NCBI GenBank assembly: GCA_024636225.1
Contig: JAGXHN010000044.1
Span: 1-42,838 of the forward strand
DNA length: 42,838 nt
From: Desulfuromonadaceae bacterium
Lineage (GTDB): Bacteria > Desulfobacterota > Desulfuromonadia > Desulfuromonadales > UBA2294
Direction: 5' to 3'
In this document: piece after piece, positions 34,501-42,477 of the stretch
Position numbering within the stretch: the stretch's first letter is position 1
Layout: each line of letters opens with the position of its first letter
The notes under the pieces: generated by a model
Told to the model about the DNA's origin: nothing
Database searches by the model: none
Seen by the model: the letters and a program-made list of their open reading frames with translations, nothing else
Program-made: the position numbers and the translations under genes

Positions 34501-35027
34501 ACCGTGATGTGCTGTCGGCCGTTCTTTATCCGGGAGTTTTTGAAGCATTTGATCGGCATCGTCAGGATTTCAGTGATACATCCTTTATGCCGACTCCGGT
34601 ATTTTTCTATGGACTCGATGTTGGTGATGAAGTCACTGTTGATATCGAACCGGGTAAATCGCTTATTATCAAACTGAATGCAATCGGTCGAGTGCATGAG
34701 GATGGGACCCGCAACATCTACTTTGAACTCAATGGCGAGCCGCGTCAGGTTCTGATCAAGGATCTCTCCGTCGAGACGGAAGATATCAGCCACCCGAAAG
34801 CTGATCTGGACGACAGCAGGCAGATCGGTGCGCCGATGCCGGGTAAAATCTTCAAATTACTGGTTGCAATGGGTGATGAGGTCAAAGAGGGGGACACTCT
34901 GGTATCGACTGAAGCGATGAAGATGGAGACCGCTGTCAAGACGAAACGGGGTGGAGTCGTTAAAGAGATTCTGTTTGCAGAAGGGGCGTCTATTCAACAG
35001 GGGGATCTGTTGATTGTTCTCGAATGA
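31575..35027 (+). CDS. pyc: Pyruvate carboxylase (single-chain, biotin-dependent)
   Basis: A 1150-residue enzyme that makes oxaloacetate from pyruvate, bicarbonate and ATP. The biotin carboxylase domain (about 1-450) has KIMAANRGEIAIRIFRAC, the ATP-grasp loop TAGGGGRGMR and EVNPRIQVEHTVTE. The carboxyltransferase domain (about 535-800) has VTDTTMRDAHQSLMATR and the metal-site HLHTHDT. The C-terminal biotin carrier has EAMKMETAV with biotinyl lysine K1116. The full length and domain order match the alpha4 single-chain form. CTGGAGG precedes the ATG. It stands alone, with a long AT-rich leader. In acetate-oxidising relatives it refills the citric acid cycle. Confidence 0.98.
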   Translation: MSVKKFKKIMAANRGEIAIRIFRACTELGINTVAIYSEQDRLSLHRYKADEAYLIGKGKGPIDVYLSIDEIIDLARKKDVDAIHPGYGFLSENAEFAEACERAGIAFIGPTPDIQRRLGDKVSGRMVAVEAGVPIVPGTEHPITTDEEALIFAKDSGYPIIVKATAGGGGRGMRVAQNQKELLEGLRSAASEAKAAFGNASIFLEKYIENPKHVEVQILGDKHGNLVHFYERDCSIQRRHQKVIEIAPSLYLTGKKREEICNYALKIAKAVNYVNAGTIEFLMDKDENFYFIEVNPRIQVEHTVTELVTMRNLVQAQIRVAEGYKLSDPEINIKSQKDIELRGYAIQSRITTEDPANNFAPDFGTIKAFRTAAGFGVRLDAAAGYAGAVITPHYDSLLVKISAWGLTFGDASRTMHRALQEFRIRGVKTNIGFLEKVITHPVFLAGTCNTSFLDKHPEVFNLPVKKDRANKILSFVAHTTVNGYPGIAPAKKLNFKNLRDADLPDIPYGQAYPRGTRDILREKGAEGLAEWARKERRLLVTDTTMRDAHQSLMATRFRTFDLDRIAEATAHLGGGLFSLEMWGGATYDVSMRFLNEDPWERLDRLRAKIPNILFQMLLRGSNAVGYTNYPDNVVQEFVAKSAQSGIDVFRVFDSLNWTKGMQVAMDAVRKSGTICEAAMCYTGDILDLKRDKYPLEYYVNLAKELEKMGAHILAIKDMAGLLKPFAAEKLVKTLKDEIGIPIHLHTHDTSSNGGATLMMAARAGCDIVDAALSSVSGLTAQPNMNALLATLEGSIWDPQLDQAGLQKLANYWETVRTYYAPFESELRSGTAQVYHHEIPGGQYSNYKPQVEGLGLGHRWEECKEMYRKVNDMFGDLVKVTPSSKIVGDMAMFMVQNNLEPEDVLERGEDLAFPQGVIDFFKGMIGQPYGGFPKQLQKIILKGEQPLTCRPGELLEPIDFTVKKAELEKKLGHTVSDRDVLSAVLYPGVFEAFDRHRQDFSDTSFMPTPVFFYGLDVGDEVTVDIEPGKSLIIKLNAIGRVHEDGTRNIYFELNGEPRQVLIKDLSVETEDISHPKADLDDSRQIGAPMPGKIFKLLVAMGDEVKEGDTLVSTEAMKMETAVKTKRGGVVKEILFAEGASIQQGDLLIVLE

Positions 35028-35053
35028 TAAATTCATCATTCAGTAATGAGAGA

Positions 35054-35079
35054 CGGGGCCTGATTTTATCCCCTTTTTA
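35054..35079 (+). terminator. Weak candidate terminator of pyc
   Basis: A short GGGG-loop-CCCC stem (35055-35073) is followed by TTTTT. The stem is only about 4 bp, so efficiency is doubtful. Confidence 0.35.
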
Positions 35080-35203
35080 GTTATTTAAATAGTTGATTTG
35101 TCCCGATTTTAAGGTGAATATGTACCTGTTCTTGAATCGTGTCGACACTGTTGACCTCGATCGAATCGTTACATTCACTTTACTGACCTGCAAGGAGAAG
35201 CTT

Positions 35204-35779
35204 ATGGCATCGATTAAAGGGACCCGCACCGAAAAGAACCTTCTAGCCGCTTTTGCTGGTGAATCTCAGGCTCGCAATCGTTACACCTATTTTGCCTCTG
35301 TGGCGCGCAAAGAGGGGTATATGCAGATTGAGGCGTTGTTTATTGAGACGGCTGAGAACGAGCGTGAACATGCGAAACGTTTTTTTAAATTTCTCGAAGG
35401 GGGGATGACTGAAATTACGGCAACCTTTCCTGCCGGTGTTATCGGCAACACGGCTGAAAATTTAAAAGCGGCAGCCGATGGCGAGAAAGAAGAATGGACG
35501 GCTCTTTATCCGGGGGCAGCAAAGATTGCTGAGGAAGAGGGTTTCCCACTGATTGCTCAGGCATTCAGGGCGATCGCCAAAGTTGAGGCGAAGCATGAGG
35601 CGCGCTATCGTAAACTGCTGACCAATGTCGAAACGGGTCAGGTCTTTAAAAAGGAGACTGTCGTGGCCTGGAAATGTCGGAACTGTGGTTATATCCACGA
35701 GGGGAGCTCTGCTCCTGACAGCTGTCCGGCCTGTATCCACCCGAAGGAGCATTTCGAGCTGCATGTAGAACCTTATTAA
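35204..35779 (+). CDS. Rubrerythrin
   Basis: A 191-residue non-haem iron protein that reduces hydrogen peroxide in anaerobes. The ferritin-like domain has the di-iron ligands in [20 protein letters not shown] and VEAKHEARY. The C-terminal rubredoxin domain has two CxxC pairs ([12 protein letters not shown] and [12 protein letters not shown]). The ATG at 35204 is preceded by AAGGAGAAG; the open frame 37 codons upstream is not part of the protein. A strong terminator follows at 35802-35835. It marks an anaerobic or microaerobic lifestyle. No PerR-like gene is adjacent, and no clear operator was identified. Confidence 0.96.
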   Translation: MASIKGTRTEKNLLAAFAGESQARNRYTYFASVARKEGYMQIEALFIETAENEREHAKRFFKFLEGGMTEITATFPAGVIGNTAENLKAAADGEKEEWTALYPGAAKIAEEEGFPLIAQAFRAIAKVEAKHEARYRKLLTNVETGQVFKKETVVAWKCRNCGYIHEGSSAPDSCPACIHPKEHFELHVEPY

Positions 35780-35801
35780 AGAAAATTTTGATCTGACGAA
35801 C

Positions 35802-35835
35802 AAGGGCTGCCCGTATGTGGGCGGCCCTTTTTTTT
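35802..35835 (+). terminator. Rho-independent terminator after rubrerythrin
   Basis: AAGGGCTGCCC (35802-35812) pairs with GGGCGGCCCTT (35819-35829), with one G-U pair and a 6-nt loop, followed by a T-run. Confidence 0.93.
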
Positions 35836-35942
35836 GCTCATCAGCACGGGCAAGCTGCCTAAGGAAAATGCACCACTGTATAAATTTTGATCAGATAAAT
35901 CATATCTTCGTTAAGAAACCGCTAAAACTGCGGGTCAGAAGA

Positions 35943-35958
35943 TGGCACGACAATTGAT
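35943..35958 (+). promoter_or_regulatory. Sigma-54 promoter of amtB
   Basis: TGGCACGACAATTGAT has a perfect -24 element TGGCACG, four bases, then TTGAT. GG at 35944-35945 is ten bases from GA at 35956-35957, where GC is the norm. The expected start is near 35968. Sigma-54 control is usual for ammonium transporters. Confidence 0.65.
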
Positions 35959-36011
35959 ATAGATTGTGAGCTAGAGGAATAAGTTTCCGCAATTCTGACG
36001 ATGAAGTCGAA

Positions 36012-36045
36012 AACAATGGTCGGAGCGTTCTCTGCAACCATTGTT
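36012..36045 (+). promoter_or_regulatory. Hairpin in the amtB leader next to the ribosome-binding site
   Basis: AACAATGGT (36012-36020) pairs perfectly with ACCATTGTT (36037-36045). The inner part can form CGGAG-CGTT-CTCTG (36021-36034). It ends 8 nt before the AGGAGG of amtB. There is no T-run, so control of translation or mRNA stability is more likely than termination. Confidence 0.45.
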
Positions 36046-36066
36046 CACTAACGAGGAGGTTAGTTC

Positions 36067-37281
36067 ATGGAACCATCTGTTCAATCGCTGGTGCGGTCCG
36101 GTGATGTTTTGTTCCTGTTGCTCGGTGCGGTCATGGTTTTTGCCATGCATGCCGGTTTTGCATTTCTTGAGGTTGGTACGGTCCGAAAAAAGAATCAGAC
36201 CAATGCATTCATTAAAATTATCACCGACTGGTCGGTCTCCACAGTATTTTACTTTCTTATCGGCTATCCAATCGCTTACGGTATTCATTTTTTTATGCCG
36301 GCCGAACAACTTCTCGGGGGGACGCAGGGGTTCGAACTGGTTCGATTCTTCTTCCTGCTCTGCTTTGCAGCCTGTATCCCGGCTATTATTTCCGGTGGCA
36401 TCGCCGAACGGACCCGATTCTGGCCGCAGGTTGTCGCGGGCGCAATTTTTGTTGGTCTAACCTATCCACTCTTTGAGTCATTTATCTGGGGGCGTAACAG
36501 TTCCGGGTTGCAACAATTCTTTGAGTCAAATTTTGGTGCACCATTTCATGATTTCGCCGGGAGTGTCGTTGTCCATTCTATGGGTGGCTGGCTCGCACTG
36601 ACGGCTGTACTGTTCCTCGGTCCGAGGATGGGAAGATGGGTCCGTGGCAAGAGCCATCCGCTTCCGATCAGCAATATCCCGTTCTTGGCTCTCGGTAGCT
36701 GGATTCTGGCGGTCGGTTGGTTCGGTTTTAACGTCATGAGTGCCCAGTCTCTCGCAGGGATTTCCGGATTGGTCGCCGTTAATTCCCTGATGGCCATGGT
36801 TGGCGGGGTTTTATTCGCTCTGGTCTCCGGTAAAAATGACCCCGGTTTTACTCACAACGGAGCCTTGGCCGGTTTAATCGCGATCTGTGCCGCCTCCGAT
36901 ATTGTTCATCCGATTGCTGCCTTCTTTATCGGTGGTATCGGCTCACTGTTATTTGTCTATGGTTTCCAGTGGGAACAGAATAAATTGAAGATTGATGACG
37001 TGCTTGGCGTCTGGCCGTTACATGGATTGATCGGTACATGGGGGGGGATCGCTGCCGGAATCTTTGGCGGGCCGCTATTCGGTGGTCGTGGTGGTGTGAC
37101 CTTCATGAGCCAGTTAGCAGGAAGTCTTCTCGCTGTTGTCTATGCTCTGGTGACAGGTTTTGTGGTCTACGGTATTATTGTCAAGGTGTGCGGTTTGCGT
37201 ATGGTTGAAGAGGAAGAATTCAGAGGGTCTGATCTTACCTATCATAAGATTACTGCTTATCCGGAAGATCACATCACCTGA
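36067..37281 (+). CDS. amtB: Ammonium transporter (Amt family)
   Basis: A 404-residue inner-membrane channel for ammonium, with eleven expected membrane spans. Conserved residues are D162 and H170 in HDFAGSVVVHSMGGW and the second pore histidine H319 in VWPLHGLIGTWGG. NDPGFTHNGALAGLIAICA is also typical. There is no clear cleavable signal peptide; translation starts at ATG 36067 after ACGAGGAGG. Unlike most bacterial cases, no glnB/glnK PII gene lies beside it in this window. The leader holds a sigma-54 promoter and a stable hairpin, so both transcriptional and post-transcriptional control are likely. A strong terminator closes the unit. Confidence 0.96.
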   Translation: MEPSVQSLVRSGDVLFLLLGAVMVFAMHAGFAFLEVGTVRKKNQTNAFIKIITDWSVSTVFYFLIGYPIAYGIHFFMPAEQLLGGTQGFELVRFFFLLCFAACIPAIISGGIAERTRFWPQVVAGAIFVGLTYPLFESFIWGRNSSGLQQFFESNFGAPFHDFAGSVVVHSMGGWLALTAVLFLGPRMGRWVRGKSHPLPISNIPFLALGSWILAVGWFGFNVMSAQSLAGISGLVAVNSLMAMVGGVLFALVSGKNDPGFTHNGALAGLIAICAASDIVHPIAAFFIGGIGSLLFVYGFQWEQNKLKIDDVLGVWPLHGLIGTWGGIAAGIFGGPLFGGRGGVTFMSQLAGSLLAVVYALVTGFVVYGIIVKVCGLRMVEEEEFRGSDLTYHKITAYPEDHIT

Positions 37282-37294
37282 TCAAAATTCGCTA

Positions 37295-37335
37295 AAAGGC
37301 CTGCGTCCCCGTATGGGAACGCAGGCCTTTTTTTT
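37295..37335 (+). terminator. Rho-independent terminator after amtB
   Basis: AAAGGCCTGCGT (37295-37306) pairs with ACGCAGGCCTTT (37319-37330), extended by CCC/GGG, with a T-run after it. Confidence 0.93.
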
Positions 37336-37354
37336 GTTTTCGGTTTTTACGCTG

Positions 37355-37383
37355 TTGCCCCGCTTATTTAATGATGATACAAA
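37355..37383 (+). promoter_or_regulatory. Candidate promoter of hypF
   Basis: TTGCCC (37355-37360), a 17-bp spacer and TACAAA (37378-37383). The -10 box is the same hexamer as the ndk candidate. Transcription would start near 37390, just ahead of the ribosome-binding site. Confidence 0.35.
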
Positions 37384-37402
37384 ACATGATTCCGGAGGGA
37401 TC

Positions 37403-39679
37403 ATGATTCAGCGTAAAAGGATTGAAATTGAAGGTATCGTACAGGGGGTCGGTTTCCGTCCTTTTGTCTATACCATGGCCAGGCAATGGGAGATTAACGG
37501 CTTTGTGCTGAATGATAGCCGTGGGGTTGTCGTTGAAGCCGAGGGACCATTGGAAGCATTGGCCGGTTTTCTGTTTGCAATCCGCTCCAATATCCCACCG
37601 CTCGCTTCTATCTCCCGCTTTGATTTGACCGATCTTGCGCCAACCGGCCTGAATGGGTTCGAAATCCGGCAGAGCGATCTGTCGGTGGCGACCGTTGCCC
37701 AGGTGGCACCCGATTCCTACGTCTGTGACGACTGTCTTGCCGAACTGTTCAATCCAAGAGACCGGCGTTATCGCTATCCATTTATCAACTGCACACATTG
37801 CGGACCACGCTATTCGATTATTACCGGTATTCCTTATGACCGGCCCAAAACCAGCATGAGCGATTTTCTCATGTGTCCGACCTGTCAGTATGAGTATGAT
37901 GACCCGGCCTCGCGTCGCTTTCATGCACAACCGAACGCCTGCCCGGATTGTGGACCGGTCCTCTCCTTAACGAACTCACAAGGGGAGCTGGTTAAGGTTG
38001 ATGATCCGGTTACTGCGGCAATAGAACTGCTGCGTGCGGGGAACATCGTGGCCATCAAGGGTCTGGGCGGTTACCATCTGGCGGTTGATGCTCAGAACGA
38101 TGCGGCGGTACAGGAGTTACGCCGACGCAAACATCGCGATGAAAAACCGTTTGCCCTGATGTCGTACACGATCGATCAGGTGGTTGAATATGCCCGCACC
38201 GAAGCTTGGGAAATGCCGCTGCTGGCCGCACCAGAGCGGCCGATTGTGTTGCTGCCGAAAAAAAAGGGGTGCGCGATTGCGCCGTCGGTCGCACCACGTA
38301 ATCGTCTTTTTGGCGTGATGCTCCCAAGCACTCCTTTGCACTACCTGTTACTTAAAAATTCGTTTTTGGCGCTGGTGATGACAAGCGGCAACGTCTCGGA
38401 CGAGCCGATGATTTTTGAGGATGACGAGGCGATCACCCGGCTCGGGTCGGTTGCCGATTACTTTCTGATTCATAACCGCCGTATTCATATCCGTACTGAC
38501 GATTCCATAGCCCGGTTCATGGCCGGGAAGAGTGTTTTGTTGCGCCGTTCCCGCGGTTATGTTCCCCGTCCCCTGTTTTTGCGAGAAGAGTTGCCGACAA
38601 TCCTTGCGACCGGGGCCGAGTTGAAGAGTACCGTCTGTCTGACGCAGGGTGATCGCGCTTTTTTAAGTCAGCATATCGGTGATCTGCAAAATTCCGAGGT
38701 CTTTGATTGCTTCAGGCGGACAATCTCTCACCTGCAGGAGGTTCTTGAGATTACACCAAAGATTGTTGCTCACGATCTGCACCCTGATTTCTATTCGACC
38801 CGCTATGCTGAACAACTCAACAAGGTCGAAACAGTCGCCGTGCAGCATCACCACGCACATCTCGCCAGCTGTCTGGCCGATAACGGTTTTGCAGGAAAAG
38901 AGACGATCGGCATCATCTTTGATGGTCTCGGTTATGGCGACGATGGCCGGATCTGGGGGGGGGAATTTCTGGTCGGTGGGTTTGACGGCTTCAAGCGTTA
39001 TGGACATTTTTCCAATATTCCGATGCCCGGTGGTGATGCGGCGGTCAAGGAGCCGATGCGGATGGCATTGAGTTATCTGATTCGGGTTTATGGTAACAGT
39101 CTGCCGAAGTTGGCGTTGATCGAAAAATTTTCGGCAGAAGAGCTTACCCTTTATCGGCAAATGATCACCAACGGGATCAATTCTCCTTTGACATCGAGCT
39201 GCGGACGTCTGTTTGATGGTGTCGCTGCAATGGTCGGTCTGCGTGATACGATCAGTTTTGAAGGGCAGGCGGCGATGGAACTGGAGCAGATTGCCGATCT
39301 TGAGGAAGAGGGGTGTTACTCTTTTAATCTCTGGAAGGATGAAGGGGGGTTTGTTCTCGGCTATCCGGCTCTGATTTCGTCGATTGTCGATGATATCGTC
39401 GCAAAGGAGACAGCGCCAATCATCAGTGCCCGCTTCCACAATACCATGGCCGAAGTCGCTTTATCGGCGACCCGCCTGATCTGGAATCTGACCGGTCTGG
39501 AGACGGTCGCCCTCTCGGGAGGGGTCTTTCAAAACCGTCTTTTGCTGGAAAAGACGGTTTATCTCCTCGAGTCAGACGGTTTTACGGTATTGACCCATGC
39601 GCGCGTTCCACCTAACGATGGCGGCATCGCTCTCGGGCAGGCGCTGATTGCTGCGCATCAGGTGGCAAAGCGAGGTTGA
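37403..39679 (+). CDS. hypF: Carbamoyltransferase HypF, [NiFe]-hydrogenase maturation
   Basis: A 758-residue enzyme that turns carbamoyl phosphate into the thiocarboxamide on HypE, the source of the cyanide ligands of [NiFe] hydrogenase. Domains run in order: acylphosphatase (IVQGVGFRPFVY, residues 1-90), two zinc fingers (CDDCL with NCTHCGPRY, and CPTCQ with ACPDCGP, about 105-190), a YrdC-like domain (about 200-390, with SGNVSDEPM), and a Kae1-like carbamoyltransferase (VQHHHAHLASCLADNGF and LSGGVFQNRLL). ATG 37403 has GGAGGGA just before it; the longer open frame from 37160 lies within amtB. No other hyp or hydrogenase gene is in the window, so it is separated from its partners. Confidence 0.97.
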   Translation: MIQRKRIEIEGIVQGVGFRPFVYTMARQWEINGFVLNDSRGVVVEAEGPLEALAGFLFAIRSNIPPLASISRFDLTDLAPTGLNGFEIRQSDLSVATVAQVAPDSYVCDDCLAELFNPRDRRYRYPFINCTHCGPRYSIITGIPYDRPKTSMSDFLMCPTCQYEYDDPASRRFHAQPNACPDCGPVLSLTNSQGELVKVDDPVTAAIELLRAGNIVAIKGLGGYHLAVDAQNDAAVQELRRRKHRDEKPFALMSYTIDQVVEYARTEAWEMPLLAAPERPIVLLPKKKGCAIAPSVAPRNRLFGVMLPSTPLHYLLLKNSFLALVMTSGNVSDEPMIFEDDEAITRLGSVADYFLIHNRRIHIRTDDSIARFMAGKSVLLRRSRGYVPRPLFLREELPTILATGAELKSTVCLTQGDRAFLSQHIGDLQNSEVFDCFRRTISHLQEVLEITPKIVAHDLHPDFYSTRYAEQLNKVETVAVQHHHAHLASCLADNGFAGKETIGIIFDGLGYGDDGRIWGGEFLVGGFDGFKRYGHFSNIPMPGGDAAVKEPMRMALSYLIRVYGNSLPKLALIEKFSAEELTLYRQMITNGINSPLTSSCGRLFDGVAAMVGLRDTISFEGQAAMELEQIADLEEEGCYSFNLWKDEGGFVLGYPALISSIVDDIVAKETAPIISARFHNTMAEVALSATRLIWNLTGLETVALSGGVFQNRLLLEKTVYLLESDGFTVLTHARVPPNDGGIALGQALIAAHQVAKRG

Positions 39680-39693
39680 GTCACGTTCAAAAA

Positions 39694-39733
39694 AATAAAA
39701 AAATGTGCAGCTGAATCAGCTGCACATTTTTTT
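39694..39733. terminator. Bidirectional terminator between hypF and cheW
   Basis: An A-run, then ATGTGCAGC (39703-39711), loop TGAATCA, and GCTGCACAT (39719-39727), then a T-run. The symmetric A and T tracts let it serve both convergent genes. Confidence 0.92.
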
Positions 39734-39754
39734 GATCAGCAGTTATAAATCCCG

Positions 39755-40267
39755 TCAGCCTGTTTCGGTCTCTTCGCTCATCTCTTCTGTGATCGTTTTT
39801 GCCATCACCAGATCATCGACTGAAAAGACCTTGTCGATGTCGAGGATGATGACAAACCGGTCTTCGAGATTCCCCATCCCTTTGATGAATTCGGTGTTCA
39901 GCCGGGTTCCGATGCGTGGTGCCGGTTCGATCTGTGAAGGCTTCAGGTCGATCACCTCGCGGACGGAATCGGCCAGAGCACCGACTGTGACCGCTTCTCC
40001 ATCAACATCGACTTCAACGACGACGATACACGAATTGCGGGTGCGATCTGCATCCTTCATTTTGAATTTGCGGCGCATGTCGATCACCGGCACCACACTG
40101 CCGCGCAGATTGATGACGCCGAGCATGTAGTCCGGTGTCTGTGGAACCCTGGTGACCTCGGAAAAATCGAGCACCTCCTTGGCTTTAATGACGTCGATGG
40201 CAAAGATATCGTCGGCCAGGCTGAAGGTCAGAAACTGTGTGGTCTCCATCATTTCGGCAACAGTCAT
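39755..40267 (-). CDS. cheW: Chemotaxis coupling protein CheW
   Basis: A 170-residue SH3-like adaptor that links chemoreceptors to the kinase CheA. Segments typical of CheW are FLTFSLADDIFAIDVIKAKE, VLDFSEVTRVPQTPDYMLGV, INLRGSVVPVIDMRRKF and the later VREVIDL. Two ATGs at 40270 and 40267 follow GGAGG; the second is better spaced. The Shine-Dalgarno overlaps the stop codon of the upstream MCP gene, so the two are translated together. No cheA, cheR or cheB is in the window, so this receptor-adaptor pair depends on a distant chemotaxis cluster. Confidence 0.95.
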   Translation of the reverse strand: MTVAEMMETTQFLTFSLADDIFAIDVIKAKEVLDFSEVTRVPQTPDYMLGVINLRGSVVPVIDMRRKFKMKDADRTRNSCIVVVEVDVDGEAVTVGALADSVREVIDLKPSQIEPAPRIGTRLNTEFIKGMGNLEDRFVIILDIDKVFSVDDLVMAKTITEEMSEETETG

Positions 40268-40277
40268 CATTTCCTCC

Positions 40278-42128
40278 TTAATAGCGCTCAAATTCATGGT
40301 CAAGCTCGTCTTTACGACCAGCAATGTTGATGTTTACATCTTTGCCGTTCCCTTTTGACTTGGCTTTTCCATACGGCAAAGCGTTTTGTTTGTTTGGTTT
40401 TTTCTCCATATGGGCGACCCTGACCTGATCAGGCAGTCTGTTGCCGAGTATCGAATTTTGGCGCCCGTCAATTTTGAAATAGTCGATCATCCCCTGCAGC
40501 TGCTCCGACTGACTTGAGAGCTCTTCGGCGGTGGAGGCCATCTCTTCAGAAGCCGAGGCGTTCTGCTGGATGACCTGATCGAGCTGCTGAATCGCTTTAT
40601 TAATCTGATCGGCTCCGGCGTCCTGCTCGCGACTGGCGGCGGTGATCTCCTGAACCAGTTCAGCGGTCTTCTGGATATTGGGGACAACGATTTTGAGCAG
40701 TTCGCCAGCCCTTTCGGCGACATCAACACTTGAGGTCGATAGATTACTGATCTCGCCGGCCGCAATCTGGCTCCGTTCAGCCAGTTTGCGCACTTCGGCC
40801 GCGACCACCGCGAACCCTTTACCATGCTCACCGGCCCGGGCCGCTTCGATGGCGGCGTTGAGGGCGAGCAGGTTGGTCTGTCGGGCGATCTCTTCGATAA
40901 TCATAATCTTGGTGGCGATATCCTTCATCGCGGCAACGGTGTTGACAACAGCGGCGCCCCCCTCTTGTGCATCTTTTGCCGCCTGTACGGCGATCTTCTC
41001 GGTCTCCTGCGCGTTGTCGGCATTCTGCCGGATATTGGCGGTCATCTGCTCTATACTGCTCGAAGCCTCTTCAGCGGCCGCCGCCTGCTCCGAAGCTCCT
41101 TGTGACATCTCTTCGGACGAGGCACTCATCGCCTGACTGCCGGAAGCGACGTTGTCGGCGGAGAGACGGACGTTGTTGATCACATCACGCAGAACTTCGA
41201 CCATCTTTTTGAGTGAAGTACCCAACTGGTCTTTTTCAGAGGAGAGCTTGACCTCAGCATTCAGATTCCCTTTGGAGATATCTTCAGCAACAGCAGCCTG
41301 ACGGCCGAGACTCTCAGCCATGCTGTCGAGAGCTAGTGCAAGCTGGCCAATCTCGTCTTTTCGCTTCATATTCATTCGTGTACTGAAATCCCCCTTTGCC
41401 ACTTCCTCCGCAAGCTGCACACCAATTGCCATCGGCAGGGCAATGCTTTGGGCAATCATATATCCGAAGAGCATGGAGATCACGATCGCGATGAGAACCA
41501 CAATCAGAGCAACTGTTTTAAGCATACGCGCACTAGCTTCCGCCTCGATGGTCCGCGCGTCAGCTAATTGGTCGGCCAATTCAAAAATATGATCCATCTC
41601 CACCATCAGAGCATTAAACGCGTTACGACTTTCATTGAAGGCAATCGCGCCCGCGCTGTTTAAGTGGTTGAGAGAATCTTTGTCCTCTTCATTTAAAGCG
41701 ACCACATTTAACTGTTCGGATTGAACCTGTGTGAGTTCTGCAACGAGGCTTTCGTGGGATTTTTCCCAGGCAGGAAAAATATGTTTGGCTTTATCCCAGA
41801 CAATCTGCTCTTCAGGCTCTTTTAAAACCTTGTCGTAGATCGCCCACCCTTCATTGAGGTCATCCCAGCGATTTTTGAGTTTCCCCATCTCCTCTTTGCG
41901 CTCTGTATTGGTGATGTTTGGATTAACCATGGTCCTTTCTGCCGATTTAATGGCGTTCATCCCCTCCATCACCAGACCGATACCTTTGGTGGCCATCAGG
42001 TGTGTTTCGCCAACATCGATCAGACCCTCCTCGACATTATTGATTCCGTACCAACCGACAATCCCGACAATTGCACATATCAGCGAGACTACCCCGAACG
42101 CTCCAATCAGTTTGGCAAAAATTTTCAT
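40278..42128 (-). CDS. Methyl-accepting chemotaxis protein with C-terminal CheR/CheB-tether pentapeptide
   Basis: A 616-residue membrane receptor. TM1 is at about 7-29, a periplasmic four-helix-bundle sensor at 30-203, TM2 at 204-226, and a HAMP domain at 227-280 with a second HAMP-like segment up to about 330. The cytoplasmic coiled coil follows, with the conserved hairpin tip [21 protein letters not shown] flexible basic linker of about 50 residues ends in EFERY (612-616), matching the x-[HFYW]-x2-[HFYW] tether pentapeptide. GGGGAG precedes the ATG. A sigma-54 promoter lies upstream at 42233-42249. The ligand is unknown. It is co-transcribed with cheW, 10 nt downstream. Confidence 0.95.
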   Translation of the reverse strand: MKIFAKLIGAFGVVSLICAIVGIVGWYGINNVEEGLIDVGETHLMATKGIGLVMEGMNAIKSAERTMVNPNITNTERKEEMGKLKNRWDDLNEGWAIYDKVLKEPEEQIVWDKAKHIFPAWEKSHESLVAELTQVQSEQLNVVALNEEDKDSLNHLNSAGAIAFNESRNAFNALMVEMDHIFELADQLADARTIEAEASARMLKTVALIVVLIAIVISMLFGYMIAQSIALPMAIGVQLAEEVAKGDFSTRMNMKRKDEIGQLALALDSMAESLGRQAAVAEDISKGNLNAEVKLSSEKDQLGTSLKKMVEVLRDVINNVRLSADNVASGSQAMSASSEEMSQGASEQAAAAEEASSSIEQMTANIRQNADNAQETEKIAVQAAKDAQEGGAAVVNTVAAMKDIATKIMIIEEIARQTNLLALNAAIEAARAGEHGKGFAVVAAEVRKLAERSQIAAGEISNLSTSSVDVAERAGELLKIVVPNIQKTAELVQEITAASREQDAGADQINKAIQQLDQVIQQNASASEEMASTAEELSSQSEQLQGMIDYFKIDGRQNSILGNRLPDQVRVAHMEKKPNKQNALPYGKAKSKGNGKDVNINIAGRKDELDHEFERY

Positions 42129-42232
42129 TTCATCTCCCCTTCATTGTGAAAGCAATTTTTTTGATCGCATCCGAATGATCCGATAACACACGGTTATTGG
42201 CAAATTATTAGACTGCTAAAAAACTTTTGTAA

Positions 42233-42249
42233 TAGCAGAAAATATGCCA
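42233..42249 (-). promoter_or_regulatory. Sigma-54 promoter of the MCP-cheW operon
   Basis: On the minus strand the sequence is TGGCATATTTTCTGCTA. GG (42248-42247) and GC (42236-42235) are exactly ten bases apart, matching TGGCAYR-N4-YTGCW. The expected start is near 42224, about 96 nt before the ATG. Confidence 0.6.
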
Positions 42250-42379
42250 TTTATTTAATTAGAAGGTAAAGGCCCATAAAAACTGGCTCCATAATCCTTT
42301 TTTAATTAAAATAAATTAACTAAAAATGTTTTATATCAGATTGAAAGGGTTGGTTATTGTGCCATAGAAAAGGGTGATC

Positions 42380-42393
42380 TGTGTCATGACACA
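42380..42393. promoter_or_regulatory. 14-bp perfect palindrome, candidate enhancer site
   Basis: TGTGTCATGACACA is perfectly symmetric and lies about 160 bp upstream of the predicted sigma-54 transcription start of the MCP gene, a distance that suits an EBP enhancer. The half TGTGTCATG recurs once upstream of the EBP gene at 31175-31183. Confidence 0.5.
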
Positions 42394-42477
42394 CAAAAAC
42401 AGCTGCTGAACAGGGTGGAGAAGGTTGGCTGACCGGGGATATTTTTTAAATTGAAGGGGGGATCGGGTTCGACGGAA

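Larger units (their letters stand above)
42129..42477 (-). other. 349-bp intergenic region upstream of the MCP-cheW operon
   Basis: No gene is seen. Read toward the MCP gene it holds the palindrome at 42380-42393, the sigma-54 promoter at 42233-42249 and a leader of about 96 nt. CTGCT (42212-42216) and AGCAG (42234-42238) are inverted, but the second arm overlaps the -12 element. No terminator with a clear U-tract was found for the LysM gene. Confidence 0.45.

Noticed and set aside
35093..35203. N-terminal extension of rubrerythrin
   Set aside because: The open frame upstream lacks a ribosome-binding site and family similarity; AAGGAGAAG directly precedes ATG 35204.
37160..37402. N-terminal extension of HypF
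   Set aside because: It lies inside amtB and crosses the strong amtB terminator. The acylphosphatase domain starts properly at ATG 37403 with GGAGGGA.
38663..39439. 258-codon antisense frame within hypF
   Set aside because: Shadow of hypF codon bias, with no start signal and no domain.
42344..42363. GTGCCA (TGGCAC on the minus strand) upstream of the MCP gene
   Set aside because: The dinucleotide ten bases on is AA, not GC, so there is no -12 element. The match at 42233-42249 has the right spacing.
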